Source of the DNA: Fulvivirga ulvae
GTDB lineage: Bacteria > Bacteroidota > Bacteroidia > Cytophagales > Cyclobacteriaceae
Assembly: GCF_021389975.1 (NCBI RefSeq)
Contig: NZ_CP089981.1
Span: forward strand, 1,885,501 to 1,949,500
DNA: 64,000 bases
Direction of reading: 5' to 3'
The notes beneath the pieces were generated by a model. That model was not told the DNA's origin. It saw only the letters and a program-made list of their open reading frames with translations, and did no database searches. The translations under genes were made by a program, and so were the position numbers. Shown piece after piece: positions 1-9,909 of the stretch. The number at the start of each line of letters is the position of its first letter. Position 1 is the stretch's first letter.

Positions 1-2
1 TA

Positions 3-1964
3 CTTACCTATCTATGGGTACAGCTAGATCAGAACGTAAGGGCCAAAGAAAACCTGGATGCCCAAACAAAAACGGGGCCTGTTAAAGACTCTACCTCTGC
101 GAAATCATTCCAATCACAAATGGCTTCAGCTGATTATGAGGGAGGGTACAAAATTAAGGCTGTAAAGGATGCCGCAGGCAAGCCTCTAAAACATATCATC
201 AACCGCACCATGATGCGTGTGGACCTGCCTCAACCTATGAAAAAGGGGGATACATTTACTTTTTCAATTGACTGGTCATATAACATCTACGACCGCATGG
301 TAATTGATGGCCGCGGAGGTTACGAGTACTTCCCCGCCGATGACAACTATGCCTACACCTGCGCACAATGGTTTCCTCGCATGGCCGTTTACGATGATTA
401 TGAAGGATGGCAAAACAAACAGTTTATTGGAAGAGGTGAGTTTGCACTTGCTTTTGGCGACTATGAGGTAAATATTACTGTACCGGCAGATCATATTGTA
501 GCGGCAACCGGTGAACTTACCAATGCCAAAGATATACTCACAAAAACTCAGTTTGAGCGACTTGAACAGGCAAAGAAAACTTTTGACAAGCCTGTTTTCA
601 TTGTAACTGAGGAAGAAGCCATTGCCAATGAAAAAAGTAGAGCAACAAAAACCAAGACCTGGAAATTTGCTGCTAAAAATGTAAGAGATTTTGCCTTTGC
701 ATCATCCAGAAAATATATCTGGGATGCGCAGGCTGTAAAACTGGCTACCAATACTCCCCTGGCTATGTCTTTTTACCCTAAAGAAGGCAACCCGCTTTGG
801 GCCGATGAATCAACAAAAGCTGTTAAAAACACTCTTGAAGTTTACTCCGAAAGAACCTTTGATTACCCATATCCTGTAGCCATTTCAGTAAATGCTGCAA
901 ATCAGGGTATGGAGTACCCCATGATCTGTTTCAACTTCGGCAGGCCAAGAAACGGAGTGATCTCAGAAAGATTGCTGGATGGCATGGTGAGCGTTATAGT
1001 ACATGAGGTAGGCCACAACTATTTCCCTATGATTGTTAACTCCGATGAAAGACAATGGACCTGGATGGACGAAGGGCTAAATACTTTCCTGGAAAAAGAA
1101 ACCAAACGGGAGCGTTACCCTGACCTGGATCTGGAATGGGGCACCCCAAAAGGCATTGTTCCCTACATGAAAGGTGACAAAAACAATATCAGACCTATCA
1201 TGACCAACTCTGAGCAGGTAGTGCAGTTTGGTTACAATGCCTATGGAAAGCCTTCCGCAGCGCTTACTGTATTACGCGAGACAGTAATGGGCCCAGAACT
1301 ATTTGATGCTGCTTTTAAGGAATATGCCAACAGGTGGAAATTTAAGCACCCCAAGCCTGCAGACTTTTTCAGATCTATGGAAGATGCCTCTGCTGTTGAC
1401 CTTGATTGGTTCTGGAAAGGCTGGTTCTACACAGTTGACCATGTGGATGTAGGCATTGAAGAGGTGAAGTGGCTCCGCATGCGCACCGAAAGTGCTGATA
1501 TAGAGAACAAGGGTAAAAAAGTAAAGAAGGGTGATCTTACTGCTAAGGGAGGTGATAATAAAACGATGGACTTCAGCAATGGCCCCGAAGAATTTTCTTT
1601 GGTGGAAACAGATCCACGATATTACGGGGAATTCATGAACCGGGTAGATGACAAGGCTATCATGCAAAAGTTTGAAGACAAAAACCTTTACCAGGTAAAA
1701 TTTTCTAATAAAGGCGGCCTGGTAACTCCATTGATCATTGAATTCACCTTTACCGATGGCAGCAAAACAACGGAGAAAATTCCTGCCGAGATCTGGAGAA
1801 TGAATGAAAAGGAAGTGACCAAGGTATTTGCCTTTGAAAAAGAAGTCACAAGCATCAAATTCGATCCGAATGAAGAAACTGCTGACACCAACCCTGATGA
1901 TAACACGTTCCCTCCAAGGGAAGCTGCTTCAAAGTTTGACAAGTTTAAGCAGAAAGCAAATTAA
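3..1964 (+). CDS. M1 family metallopeptidase, N-terminus cut by window edge
   Basis: This is a zinc aminopeptidase-like protein of the M1 (gluzincin) family, probably exported. The frame is open from base 3 and the first residues (LTYLWVQLDQN) already match the N-terminal beta domain, so the true start lies upstream and the ATG at 120 is internal. The zinc site is HEVGHN with the first His encoded at 1002, followed by the downstream WMDEGLNTF glutamate, giving HEXXH-X18-E. The usual GAMEN exopeptidase loop is replaced by NQGMEYPM near base 905, a form common in bacterial M1-like proteins. The C-terminal part, from roughly base 1480, is a lysine/aspartate-rich tail of unknown function. A strong terminator follows at 1983. 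Family call is secure; substrate is unknown. Confidence 0.9.
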   Translation, partial: LTYLWVQLDQNVRAKENLDAQTKTGPVKDSTSAKSFQSQMASADYEGGYKIKAVKDAAGKPLKHIINRTMMRVDLPQPMKKGDTFTFSIDWSYNIYDRMVIDGRGGYEYFPADDNYAYTCAQWFPRMAVYDDYEGWQNKQFIGRGEFALAFGDYEVNITVPADHIVAATGELTNAKDILTKTQFERLEQAKKTFDKPVFIVTEEEAIANEKSRATKTKTWKFAAKNVRDFAFASSRKYIWDAQAVKLATNTPLAMSFYPKEGNPLWADESTKAVKNTLEVYSERTFDYPYPVAISVNAANQGMEYPMICFNFGRPRNGVISERLLDGMVSVIVHEVGHNYFPMIVNSDERQWTWMDEGLNTFLEKETKRERYPDLDLEWGTPKGIVPYMKGDKNNIRPIMTNSEQVVQFGYNAYGKPSAALTVLRETVMGPELFDAAFKEYANRWKFKHPKPADFFRSMEDASAVDLDWFWKGWFYTVDHVDVGIEEVKWLRMRTESADIENKGKKVKKGDLTAKGGDNKTMDFSNGPEEFSLVETDPRYYGEFMNRVDDKAIMQKFEDKNLYQVKFSNKGGLVTPLIIEFTFTDGSKTTEKIPAEIWRMNEKEVTKVFAFEKEVTSIKFDPNEETADTNPDDNTFPPREAASKFDKFKQKAN

Positions 1965-1982
1965 TAAGCTGATACAACCGGG

Positions 1983-2017
1983 TAAGGCCGTCAAAGAATT
2001 GACGGCCTTACTTTTTA
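1983..2017 (+). terminator. Rho-independent terminator after the M1 peptidase gene
   Basis: A stem TAAGGCCGTCAA / TTGACGGCCTTA with a 4-base loop (AGAA) is followed by CTTTTTA. It sits 18 bases after the stop codon. Confidence 0.85.
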
Positions 2018-2141
2018 TACGCCTACCTGTACTAAGGCTTCCTTTCGCATATTAAAAAGCTCCATCTCTCATCTAACTTGTATTTTTTCGTACTTTTATA
2101 ATCTCCCTTTGGAGTATCGCCACAGAGCAAAAAAAAGTAAA

Positions 2142-2939
2142 ATGCAGGCATCCTTTAAGAAGACAACAAGAAGCTCTGGGCTAAGAAAGAAAGCTTTCTC
2201 AACAGTATTTTTAATTACATTTACCGCCAGTTCCCTATTCGCTCAGAAAAAAAATACTACAACGCAGAACCAGCAATGGCTACAATACTATAACCAAATA
2301 AAGCTGGCTGGTAAATGGGTGTTACTCACTGATGTTGGATACAGGTGGAAAAATGGCTTTGAAGAAAGCACGCAATATATTGCACGAACTGGGGTTGGAT
2401 ATTCCATATCCGACCATGTCAGGGTTTCAACCGGATTGGCCCACCTTGGTTTCTATTCTTTGGGTAAGATCAATAAAGTGGAGTTTCGACCGTACCAGGA
2501 GCTCATCATCAAAAACAAATTAAATAAAGTGGGCCTGAGCCACAGGTATAGAATAGAGGAGCGTTTCTTTTATCAAGTTGCCGATGGTGAAATTCAGACG
2601 CCAAATTCTTTTAATTTTCGACTGAGATATTCTTGTATGGCAAGCATTCCACTATTTCAATTATCCTCAAAACGCCCTGAAAGAACATTCATACTTAATA
2701 TAGGTGATGAGATCTTCATCAATGCAGGTCGCAATGTTGTTCACAATGTTTTTGACCAAAACAGGTTTATTGTAAGCCCAACAGCTCAGATGAATAAAGA
2801 TGTATCCATCAGCCTGACATGGAACGGCCAGTTTGCTGCCACTGCAAAACCGCAAAATTATAACTACACGAATGTATTTTGGCTCCAGGTGAAACAGCAA
2901 CTAGATTTAACAGGTAAAAGGGTGCAAAAGGAAAAATGA
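2142..2939 (+). CDS. DUF2490 family outer-membrane protein
   Basis: I chose the ATG at 2142; an in-frame TTG at 2109 would add eleven residues before a normal signal peptide (basic start, then AFSTVFLITFTASSLFA). The mature part begins with QNQQWLQYYNQIKLAGKWVLLTDVGYRWKNG-like strands, the pattern of DUF2490, a Bacteroidota family predicted to form a small outer-membrane beta-barrel. Alternating hydrophobic/polar strands and aromatic residues run to a C-terminal strand ending in FWLQVKQQLDL. The function of DUF2490 is not known. It lies alone between the M1 peptidase terminator and the convergent cutC gene. Its 3' end and the end of cutC share a weak GGTTGGCT/AGCCAACC inverted repeat at about 2963-2992. 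Confidence 0.8.
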   Translation: MQASFKKTTRSSGLRKKAFSTVFLITFTASSLFAQKKNTTTQNQQWLQYYNQIKLAGKWVLLTDVGYRWKNGFEESTQYIARTGVGYSISDHVRVSTGLAHLGFYSLGKINKVEFRPYQELIIKNKLNKVGLSHRYRIEERFFYQVADGEIQTPNSFNFRLRYSCMASIPLFQLSSKRPERTFILNIGDEIFINAGRNVVHNVFDQNRFIVSPTAQMNKDVSISLTWNGQFAATAKPQNYNYTNVFWLQVKQQLDLTGKRVQKEK

Positions 2940-2983
2940 ATACAAGTTTCTTAAAATATCCATGGTTGGCTTTGCCATAGCCT

Positions 2984-3718
2984 CTAGCCAACCAACTCCC
3001 TCATTTTTCTGATCTTCTCTGGGTCAGCAATACGCAACTTGAATTCAGCGCCCTGCTCAGAGCCCATGCCAGCTATTTGCTCATTACGATAGACCATGCC
3101 TCCGTCACGATGGCTCATAGCCGAGAAGTGAATTTCATTTACTTCGGTTTTACTAACTATTTCGGCCACTGTTTCCTCATTTACGCCTGATCCCGGCATA
3201 ATAATAATCCTCCCGGCTGCCCGCTTCCGAAGTTCTGCAATTAAATCCACGCCTTCGATCGCCCTCGACTGTCCGCCAGAGGTTAGAATTCGGTCAAACC
3301 CGACTTCGATGCAATCCTCCAATGCTTCAAAGGGATCCCTGGCCATATCAAATGCGCGGTGGCAGGTCACTTTCAATGGCCTTGCTTTATCGATCAGCTC
3401 CTTGCAGCGTTTTTTATCTATGGTTCCGTCCGCGTTCAACATACCAAATACCACCCCGTCCACACTCAGTCGCTGGCACTGGCTGATGTCCCTTTTCATC
3501 GCATGAAACTCATAACTGGAATATAAAAAATCACCCCCCCGAGGCCTGATCATGATGTAAACGTCAATAGACAAATGCTGTCTCACTACTTCAATTACAC
3601 CGTAGGAGGGTGTAGTCCCTCCCTCTCCCGGGTTATCACATAGCTCTATGCGATCTGCTCCCCCTTCCTGCGCTTTAAGGGCAGCCTCAATGGAATAAAC
3701 TACTATTTCGAAAAGCAT
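2984..3718 (-). CDS. cutC: CutC family protein (copper homeostasis)
   Basis: A 244-residue TIM-barrel protein of the CutC family. Family signatures are visible: RIELCDNPGEGGTTPSYG (residues 23-40), IRPRGGDF (57-64), VTCHRAFD (117-124) and the ILTSGGQ strand end (144-150). CutC was linked to copper tolerance in Escherichia coli, but its biochemical role remains disputed, so the name reflects family membership only. It is the last gene of a minus-strand run polA-dehydratase-cutC, starting 31 bases after the dehydratase stop, so it is probably co-transcribed. Length is normal for the family. Confidence 0.9.
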   Translation of the reverse strand: MLFEIVVYSIEAALKAQEGGADRIELCDNPGEGGTTPSYGVIEVVRQHLSIDVYIMIRPRGGDFLYSSYEFHAMKRDISQCQRLSVDGVVFGMLNADGTIDKKRCKELIDKARPLKVTCHRAFDMARDPFEALEDCIEVGFDRILTSGGQSRAIEGVDLIAELRKRAAGRIIIMPGSGVNEETVAEIVSKTEVNEIHFSAMSHRDGGMVYRNEQIAGMGSEQGAEFKLRIADPEKIRKMRELVG

Positions 3719-3749
3719 TGGATAGACTTAAAATATATTATACACATAG

Positions 3750-4700
3750 TCAAAAAGGCAACGCCTTCAAATCCACATTTCCTCCACTGATCACTATACC
3801 TACATTTTTGCCGGCGAACCTCTCTTTGTTTCTGAGCAAAGCCGCCAATGGTACTGCTGAGGAGCTTTCAACGACAATCTTCATTCTTTCCCAGATCAAC
3901 TGCATGGCAGCCACAATTTCAGCGTCGTCAGCCAGTAAGATATCCTCAACGTGCTTCAATATGATCTCAAAAGGCTTTCCGCCCAGCGAGGTTCTCAATC
4001 CGTCGCAGATGGTTTGCGGATTGGTCTGAGGCACCAGTTTCATAGATGTAAACGATCGGTAAGCGTCATCTGCACCCGAAGGTTCGCAGCCGATTACTTT
4101 GGTTCCTTTTGAAAAATAATGGGCTGACAGTGATGTGCCACTAAGCATACCCCCTCCACCGACAGGTGTTAGGATATAATCCAGTCTCTCGTTAATATCT
4201 TCAATCAGCTCTTTCGCCGCAGTACCCTGCCCTTCTATAATGCGGTAATCGTCGTAAGGGTGGATTAATATGGCTCCGGTTTCCTCAATAACCTTCTGCA
4301 AGGTATCTTCCCGTGCCTGTAAAGTTGGCTCACATTCTATCAGCTCAGCACCATAACCTAGCACGGCCGCTTTCTTTACCGAAGCAGAATTGGAGGGCAT
4401 CACAATATAAGCCTTTACTCCGTTCTCCCTCGCGGCCATTGCCACAGCCTGAGCGTGATTGCCCGATGAGTGAGTAGCTACACCAGCTTTTCTGTCTTTG
4501 GCAGACAACGAAAGAACGGCATTCATCCCTCCCCGTGCTTTAAATGCTCCTACTTTCTGAAAGTTTTCACATTTAAAAAAAAGATTCGCTCCCGCTATTT
4601 TATTCAGGCTTTCGCTGGTATAGACAGGCGTGCGGTGTATAAATGGGGCAACTCTCTCATGGGCTGCCATAATGGATTCCTGGTCCGGTACTTTTGACAT
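3750..4700 (-). CDS. Threonine/serine dehydratase, short PLP form
   Basis: A fold-type II PLP enzyme of 316 residues. The Schiff-base lysine is K54 in GAFKARGG, the substrate loop is SSGNHAQ (78-84) and the phosphate-binding tetraglycine is at 181-184. There is no C-terminal ACT/regulatory domain, so it resembles catabolic threonine dehydratase (TdcB) or serine racemase rather than biosynthetic IlvA, which is around 500 residues. The expected reaction is deamination of L-threonine or L-serine to the 2-oxo acid, but racemase activity cannot be excluded from sequence. It lies 18 bases downstream of polA and 31 bases upstream of cutC on the same strand. Confidence 0.87.
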   Translation of the reverse strand: MSKVPDQESIMAAHERVAPFIHRTPVYTSESLNKIAGANLFFKCENFQKVGAFKARGGMNAVLSLSAKDRKAGVATHSSGNHAQAVAMAARENGVKAYIVMPSNSASVKKAAVLGYGAELIECEPTLQAREDTLQKVIEETGAILIHPYDDYRIIEGQGTAAKELIEDINERLDYILTPVGGGGMLSGTSLSAHYFSKGTKVIGCEPSGADDAYRSFTSMKLVPQTNPQTICDGLRTSLGGKPFEIILKHVEDILLADDAEIVAAMQLIWERMKIVVESSSAVPLAALLRNKERFAGKNVGIVISGGNVDLKALPF

Positions 4701-4718
4701 ACGTATATTGAGTAAATT

Positions 4719-7517
4719 TTAATGTGCTTTCAACCAGTTCTCGCCCACCCCAGCCTCTACTTCCAAAGGCACTTCCAGGCTTACTGCCGACATCATCAAC
4801 CTGATCACATTTTCTTTGACCTTTTCTACCTCATCTTTGGGTACATCAAAAATCAATTCATCATGCACCTGTAAGATCATTTTTGTTCCAAGACCTTCTT
4901 CTTTCAACCACCGGTGAATGTTAACCATGGCGATCTTAATGATATCTGCCGCACTACCCTGGATCGGGGCGTTGATCGCATTTCGTTCGGCATAGCCCCT
5001 CATAGTAGCATTTCTGGAGTTGATGTCTCTGAGGTATCGTCTTCTTCCCTGGATAGTTTCTACATACCCCTGCTCCTTGGCTTTGTTGATGGACTCGTCC
5101 ATATAGTTTTTGATGGAAGAAAACTCTTTAAAATACGCCTTGATAATATCATTGGCCTCAGCCCGCGGGATGTTCAGGTTTTGCGAGAGACCAAAGGCAG
5201 ATATTCCGTAGATAATCCCAAAATTTACCTCTTTGGCCTTCCTCCTCATATTCGGGTCTACATCCTCAAGGGATACGTTAAAAACTTTGGCAGCAGTAGT
5301 GGCATGGATATCCCGCCCGTTTTTGAAGGCCTCGATCATGTCCTTATCCTTGGCAAAAGATGCGGCTATACGAAGTTCGATCTGCGAATAATCCGCTGAC
5401 ACCAGCACATGGTTTTCATCCCTTGGCACAAACGCTTTCCTGATCTCCCTGCCTTTTTCCGTTCTTATCGGAATATTTTGAAGGTTCGGATTATTAGAAC
5501 TCAACCTGCCGGTAGCTGCCACGGCCTGTCCGTAATCGGTATGTACCCGCCCGTCGCTGACACTAATCATCTTTGGCAATGCATCCACATAGGTGGATTT
5601 TAGTTTTTGATATTCCCGGAACTCCAGTATTTTCCTGGCTATATCATGCTCTGCCGCCAGCCTTCCCAGTATCTCTTCACCTGTAGCATACTGACCGGAT
5701 TTCGTTTTCTTAGGCTTTTCAATTAGCTTGAGCCGGTCGAACAGGATCTCGCCCAATTGCTTAGGTGAGGCTATATTAAACTCACAACCGGCTATTTTAT
5801 AAATTTCCTCCTGGGCCTGCAGGCTGGCTTGCTGTAGTTCCGCAGACATTTGTTTCAATGCCTCTTCATCTATTCTTACACCTTCGTGCTCCATGTCGGA
5901 GAGCACATAAACTAATGGGTGCTCAACCTCTTCAAGCAAGCTGTCAAGCTTTTTCTCCTTTTTGATCTGGTCTGACAGCACCTGTTTTAATTGCAGTGTA
6001 ATATCGGCATCTTCTCCGGCATATTCCACTACATCTTCCGGGGCTATGTCTCTCATGTTTCTCTGCCGCTTACCTTTAACACCTAAAACAGAAGTAATCG
6101 GCACACACTTATAATTCAAATATTGCTCTGCTATGGCATCCATGTTATGTGGCATTTCAGGCTCAATCACATAGTGCGCCAGCATGGTGTCAAATATTTT
6201 ACCCTTTACATGGACACCATACTTTTTCAGGGCAAGGATGTCGTATTTAACGTTCTGACCTATTTTAGTGATTTTCTCATTTTCCATCACCGGTTTAAAC
6301 TCCAAGAGTACTTGCTTCGCCTCCTCAAAGTCTGCCGGAAGTGCCACATAGTAGGCTTCCCCTTTCACATACGAAAACGCCAGACCCACAATCTCCGCCT
6401 CCACAGCATCAATATTTGTGGTTTCCGTATCGAAACAGAACTCATCTTGCATTTGAAGGAATTTTATCAGTTCGTTTCGTTTCTCTGCTGACGTCACCAG
6501 GTGGTAGTCATGTTCCACCGTTTTGATACTCGTCTTTTCAACCGTTACAGTTTCTGTAACTTCTATGGCTACTTTACTCTCATCACTGAACATGGAAAGT
6601 TGCCCTGATGCAGATGTCGTGGTTTTTCCTGTTAATTCTTCACCAAATATCCGCTTCATTATGGTCCTGAACTCAAGCTCTTCGCATATCGGCTTTAGTT
6701 TTTCCTCATCAGGTCCTTCATATATCAGATCCTTTTCATTAAACTCAATAGGCACCTCGGTATTAATTGTTGCCAGCTCTTTAGAAAGTATACCTTGCTG
6801 GCCATAGGCCTCCACATTTTCCTTTTGCTTGCCTTTGAGCTTATCCACGTTAGCCACCAGCTCTTCAACAGAACCAAACTCCTTAATGAGTTTTGACGCA
6901 GTCTTGGGTCCGATGCCCGGAATCCCGGGAATGTTATCAGCCGTATCACCCTGCAAGCCGAGCATATCCGTTACCTGATCGACACGTTCTATATCCCACT
7001 TTGCCAGCACCTCAGGCACGCCCAGTACATCCACGGCATTGCCCATGTAAGCCGGCTTGTACAGGTATACATGCTCCTCTACCAACTGCCCAAAATCTTT
7101 GTCTGGGGTCATCATAAACACCTCATAATCTGCTTTACCCGCCTTCTTGGCCAGCGTACCAATGATATCATCCGCTTCATAGCCATCCATTTCGAGTACA
7201 GGAATGTTAAATGCCCTAACGATATCCTTCACTACCGGTATCCCTACTTTTATATCTTCAGGCGTTTCTTCACGATGTGCCTTGTATTCTGCAAATTGCT
7301 CATGCCTGAAAGTAGGTGCTGAGGTATCAAAAACTACAGCGATATGGGTAGGTTTCTGCTTTTGCAGTACTTCCAGAAGAGTATTTATAAAACCGAACAT
7401 TACGCCGGTGTTTACACCCTTTGAACTGATCCTGGGGGTTTTACTGAATGCAAAATGGGCTCTGTATATAAGTGCGTAGGCGTCAAGAAGAAATAACTTT
7501 TTTTCGGGTTTGCTCAT
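4719..7517 (-). CDS. polA: DNA polymerase I
   Basis: A full-length, three-domain DNA polymerase I of about 932 residues. The start at 7517 (MSKPEKKLFLLDAYALIYRA) is preferred over an upstream ATG at 7535 because it begins right at the 5'-3' exonuclease fold. The N-terminal flap nuclease carries DGYEADDIIGTLA and the helix-hairpin-helix GIPGIGPKTA. The middle 3'-5' exonuclease domain keeps its acidic metal ligands (FDTETT, YAGEDADI), so proofreading appears intact, unlike in some polymerase I lineages. The polymerase domain has motif A (DYSQIELR), the O-helix region (RRKAKEVNFGIIYG) and motif C (QVHDELIFDV). It leads the run with the dehydratase and cutC. Its role is gap repair and Okazaki fragment maturation. 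Confidence 0.97.
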   Translation of the reverse strand: MSKPEKKLFLLDAYALIYRAHFAFSKTPRISSKGVNTGVMFGFINTLLEVLQKQKPTHIAVVFDTSAPTFRHEQFAEYKAHREETPEDIKVGIPVVKDIVRAFNIPVLEMDGYEADDIIGTLAKKAGKADYEVFMMTPDKDFGQLVEEHVYLYKPAYMGNAVDVLGVPEVLAKWDIERVDQVTDMLGLQGDTADNIPGIPGIGPKTASKLIKEFGSVEELVANVDKLKGKQKENVEAYGQQGILSKELATINTEVPIEFNEKDLIYEGPDEEKLKPICEELEFRTIMKRIFGEELTGKTTTSASGQLSMFSDESKVAIEVTETVTVEKTSIKTVEHDYHLVTSAEKRNELIKFLQMQDEFCFDTETTNIDAVEAEIVGLAFSYVKGEAYYVALPADFEEAKQVLLEFKPVMENEKITKIGQNVKYDILALKKYGVHVKGKIFDTMLAHYVIEPEMPHNMDAIAEQYLNYKCVPITSVLGVKGKRQRNMRDIAPEDVVEYAGEDADITLQLKQVLSDQIKKEKKLDSLLEEVEHPLVYVLSDMEHEGVRIDEEALKQMSAELQQASLQAQEEIYKIAGCEFNIASPKQLGEILFDRLKLIEKPKKTKSGQYATGEEILGRLAAEHDIARKILEFREYQKLKSTYVDALPKMISVSDGRVHTDYGQAVAATGRLSSNNPNLQNIPIRTEKGREIRKAFVPRDENHVLVSADYSQIELRIAASFAKDKDMIEAFKNGRDIHATTAAKVFNVSLEDVDPNMRRKAKEVNFGIIYGISAFGLSQNLNIPRAEANDIIKAYFKEFSSIKNYMDESINKAKEQGYVETIQGRRRYLRDINSRNATMRGYAERNAINAPIQGSAADIIKIAMVNIHRWLKEEGLGTKMILQVHDELIFDVPKDEVEKVKENVIRLMMSAVSLEVPLEVEAGVGENWLKAH

Positions 7518-7640
7518 GCTCGTAAAGGTATGCAATTGAAATTATAGATGATAAAAAAATAAAAGTGACTTTTTCAACTATCAAAGTTATGGAATTAGCT
7601 AGTTTGTAACATCTATAATAAAAATGTAAAATAGATAACT

Positions 7641-8510
7641 ATGAAAATACGTACAACTTACCTCCTACTATTTGTAGCCATGGGAATATCTGCATGCCAG
7701 GGCGAACAAAATATGAAAAGTGAACTTGGCTATTCAGAAGAGGCTGATTATGAAATGGTCGAAGACGCTCTTGAAATACCTGCAACCGAACAGGCTCCAC
7801 CTCCGGGTGTCAGGTTCGCCAGCCAAACCGAGCCTGTTGAACGGAAAGTAATCAAAACAGCTAATGTTAATATGCAGGTGGAAAATCTGGATTCCGCAAA
7901 AGCAAATATTGACCAGATCATTAAGCTGTACAATGCTTACGTAAGCACAGATAACCGCACCAATGATACCTACAAGTTGTCTCTCGACATGACGATCCGT
8001 GTACAGCAGGATCAGTTGGATGAAATACTAAAAAAAATACTGACACAAGCCTCATTCGTCTACGCCAATAACATCAATGCCCAGGATGTGACCGAGGAGT
8101 TTATAGACCTTGAGATCAGGCTGAAAAATAAAAGGGCCGTGGAGGAGCAATACCGAAAGTTACTGCAAAAGGCCAACAAGGTGGAGGATATCCTTAAGGT
8201 TGAAAATGAACTTCGCATGATCCGTGAAGAAATAGAATCAAAAGAGGGAAGGCTTAAATACTTAAATAGCCAGGTAAGGATGTCGACTATTCATCTTACT
8301 GCGTTTCAGGATATATACCACGCCAGCCAGGCTCCTTCGAAGGGATTTTGGCTAAAGATCGGGGATGGATTCAGTGGTGGATGGTATCTTTTGCAAGAAA
8401 TTATCATAGGCCTTATCTATATATGGCCGGTGGCTCTGGTGATTCTACTTGTCATTTTTCTTCTCAGAAAACGATTTAAAAATCTGCGCTTAAAAAGAAA
8501 CAGGGGTTAA
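7641..8510 (+). CDS. DUF4349 lipoprotein with C-terminal membrane helix
   Basis: A 289-residue lipoprotein: hydrophobic N-terminus with the lipobox GISAC (Cys19), an acidic linker, then a DUF4349 domain from about residue 65. The domain shows KVIKTANVNMQVENLDSAK, a central charged coiled-coil stretch (about 150-205, many K/E/R) and ends with a hydrophobic span IIIGLIYIWPVALVILLVIFLL just before a basic tail. DUF4349 proteins are envelope proteins of unknown function. It is divergent from polA and converges on the 7TM-DISM gene; the two stop codons overlap in the four bases TTAA at 8507-8510. Confidence 0.82.
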   Translation: MKIRTTYLLLFVAMGISACQGEQNMKSELGYSEEADYEMVEDALEIPATEQAPPPGVRFASQTEPVERKVIKTANVNMQVENLDSAKANIDQIIKLYNAYVSTDNRTNDTYKLSLDMTIRVQQDQLDEILKKILTQASFVYANNINAQDVTEEFIDLEIRLKNKRAVEEQYRKLLQKANKVEDILKVENELRMIREEIESKEGRLKYLNSQVRMSTIHLTAFQDIYHASQAPSKGFWLKIGDGFSGGWYLLQEIIIGLIYIWPVALVILLVIFLLRKRFKNLRLKRNRG

Positions 8511-9808
8511 ATGCCCCTTAACCTTCCTTCAAGGCTGCGGGTTTTTTCCTCTTCCAAAATATTGATCTGCTTGTAGGCTCCTACAAAGTGATATGCCAGC
8601 ACAAGAGAATTCAGGAAGAAAATAGCAAGATACCCAAGATTAAGGAATATAAAGTTAACCTTAACCACCAGCGCATAGGCCGTAAGTTCGTAGGCAAAAA
8701 GTGCAATCCCTATAATGATGCTCATAGCGCTGAACCAGGCCTCATGTTGATTTTTAAATATAGCTCTGACAATAACTGTTATGGCAAACAGAAAATTGAC
8801 AGCTATAAAAAACTGGTAAGCAGGGAGCAACTGCGTGAAAAATACCGGTGGTAAAACGATCGTTAAGGCGATGATGCAATAATTGATCATGATAATAATA
8901 TACTTGTAAATAGACTTTTTGTCGTTCAAAAATACCTGGCTGATAAATAGCATGCCTACCAACATGCTTAAATACAGTGAGAGGTACTCTACCTTAATGG
9001 CAACTTGCCAGCTTATGCTGTCAAAGAAAGATGTGATAAGATAAATATTGGAGAAAAGGGAGCGTATACCCCAGAAAAAACATAGGAGGCCAAAATATAA
9101 TGTAGCGCTTTGCCCTTTTCTTATCAGGAAAAATCCTATAAAAAAGGCTCCTAATATGAGTAGCCCCCCCACAAGAAAAACATTGGATACAATAATGGAC
9201 TCATGTTGCCTGTTAATAACTTCTGGAGTGCCCAGCTTTATTGATTTATGTACACCGCCGCGGTTGTGATGAAAGTTTGAAACCTGGAGTATAATCTCAA
9301 TAGTCTCTCCCGGTGCTTCGAAGATTTTTACATGCGGCTGCCACTCAGGTTTTGCACGAGAAGCGTCCACTGAAACTATGCCATTTGAAGCCAGCATTGT
9401 TCCGTTAACCCATAAGGCATAGTTAGTATAGACATTTGGAATATCAAGGCTGAGCAGATCAGGTTTTTCATGCTTTTTTATAACCAATCGGTATGTTGCA
9501 TAACCTTCACCTGTTAATTCGGTCTGCCCTGTTTTAAGGCCATTCCAGACAGCCGGCAGCTTTATGTACTGTGCCTCAGGTTTGTTTTTACTGGTAAAAT
9601 CAGCCGGAAAAAGCACATACTTCCAGTAAAATTCCCATTCTCCATCCAGAGATATCGGCATGGCACTGTTAAAATCCGTATGAGTAAGGTCAAGACGTCC
9701 GCGCTGTACTTTGGGATGAGAAACTGCCGGTATACCTATCAAAATTACCAGAACAAAGGTTAGGAAAGCAGCAAGCTTACTTGCGCTAAGTACTTCAGCC
9801 ATAGACAT
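8507..9808 (-). CDS. 7TM-DISM receptor-like protein without an output domain
   Basis: A 433-residue membrane protein. After an N-terminal membrane helix (about 12-30) comes an extracytoplasmic beta domain (about 45-195) with the 7TMR-DISMED2-like pattern ISLDGEWEFYWKY, then LPAVWNG, GYATYRLVIK and YALWVNGTMLASNG. Seven hydrophobic helices follow (about 205-410). Such proteins normally carry a cytoplasmic kinase, cyclase or LytTR-type output domain; here the protein ends about 25 residues after the last helix with a short charged helix (ILEEEKTRSLEGRL). The convergent DUF4349 gene begins immediately beyond, so no detached output fragment is present. It may sense a carbohydrate-like ligand and signal through a partner; this is inference. 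Confidence 0.8.
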   Translation of the reverse strand: MSMAEVLSASKLAAFLTFVLVILIGIPAVSHPKVQRGRLDLTHTDFNSAMPISLDGEWEFYWKYVLFPADFTSKNKPEAQYIKLPAVWNGLKTGQTELTGEGYATYRLVIKKHEKPDLLSLDIPNVYTNYALWVNGTMLASNGIVSVDASRAKPEWQPHVKIFEAPGETIEIILQVSNFHHNRGGVHKSIKLGTPEVINRQHESIIVSNVFLVGGLLILGAFFIGFFLIRKGQSATLYFGLLCFFWGIRSLFSNIYLITSFFDSISWQVAIKVEYLSLYLSMLVGMLFISQVFLNDKKSIYKYIIIMINYCIIALTIVLPPVFFTQLLPAYQFFIAVNFLFAITVIVRAIFKNQHEAWFSAMSIIIGIALFAYELTAYALVVKVNFIFLNLGYLAIFFLNSLVLAYHFVGAYKQINILEEEKTRSLEGRLRGI

Positions 9809-9909
9809 TTTACGATTGGTTTTAGTTTACCATCGTGCAAGCTAGCTGCTAAATATTATATATCCTAAGCAAAAACACCGCAAAAGGTACATAAGGCTGG
9901 AATAGCAAG

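Noticed and set aside
1299..1667. Minus-strand reading frame inside the M1 peptidase gene
   Set aside because: It is antisense to a clearly coding frame with family motifs and has no independent support.
5409..7479. Several plus-strand frames inside polA
   Set aside because: They are antisense to conserved polymerase and nuclease motifs and show no family features.
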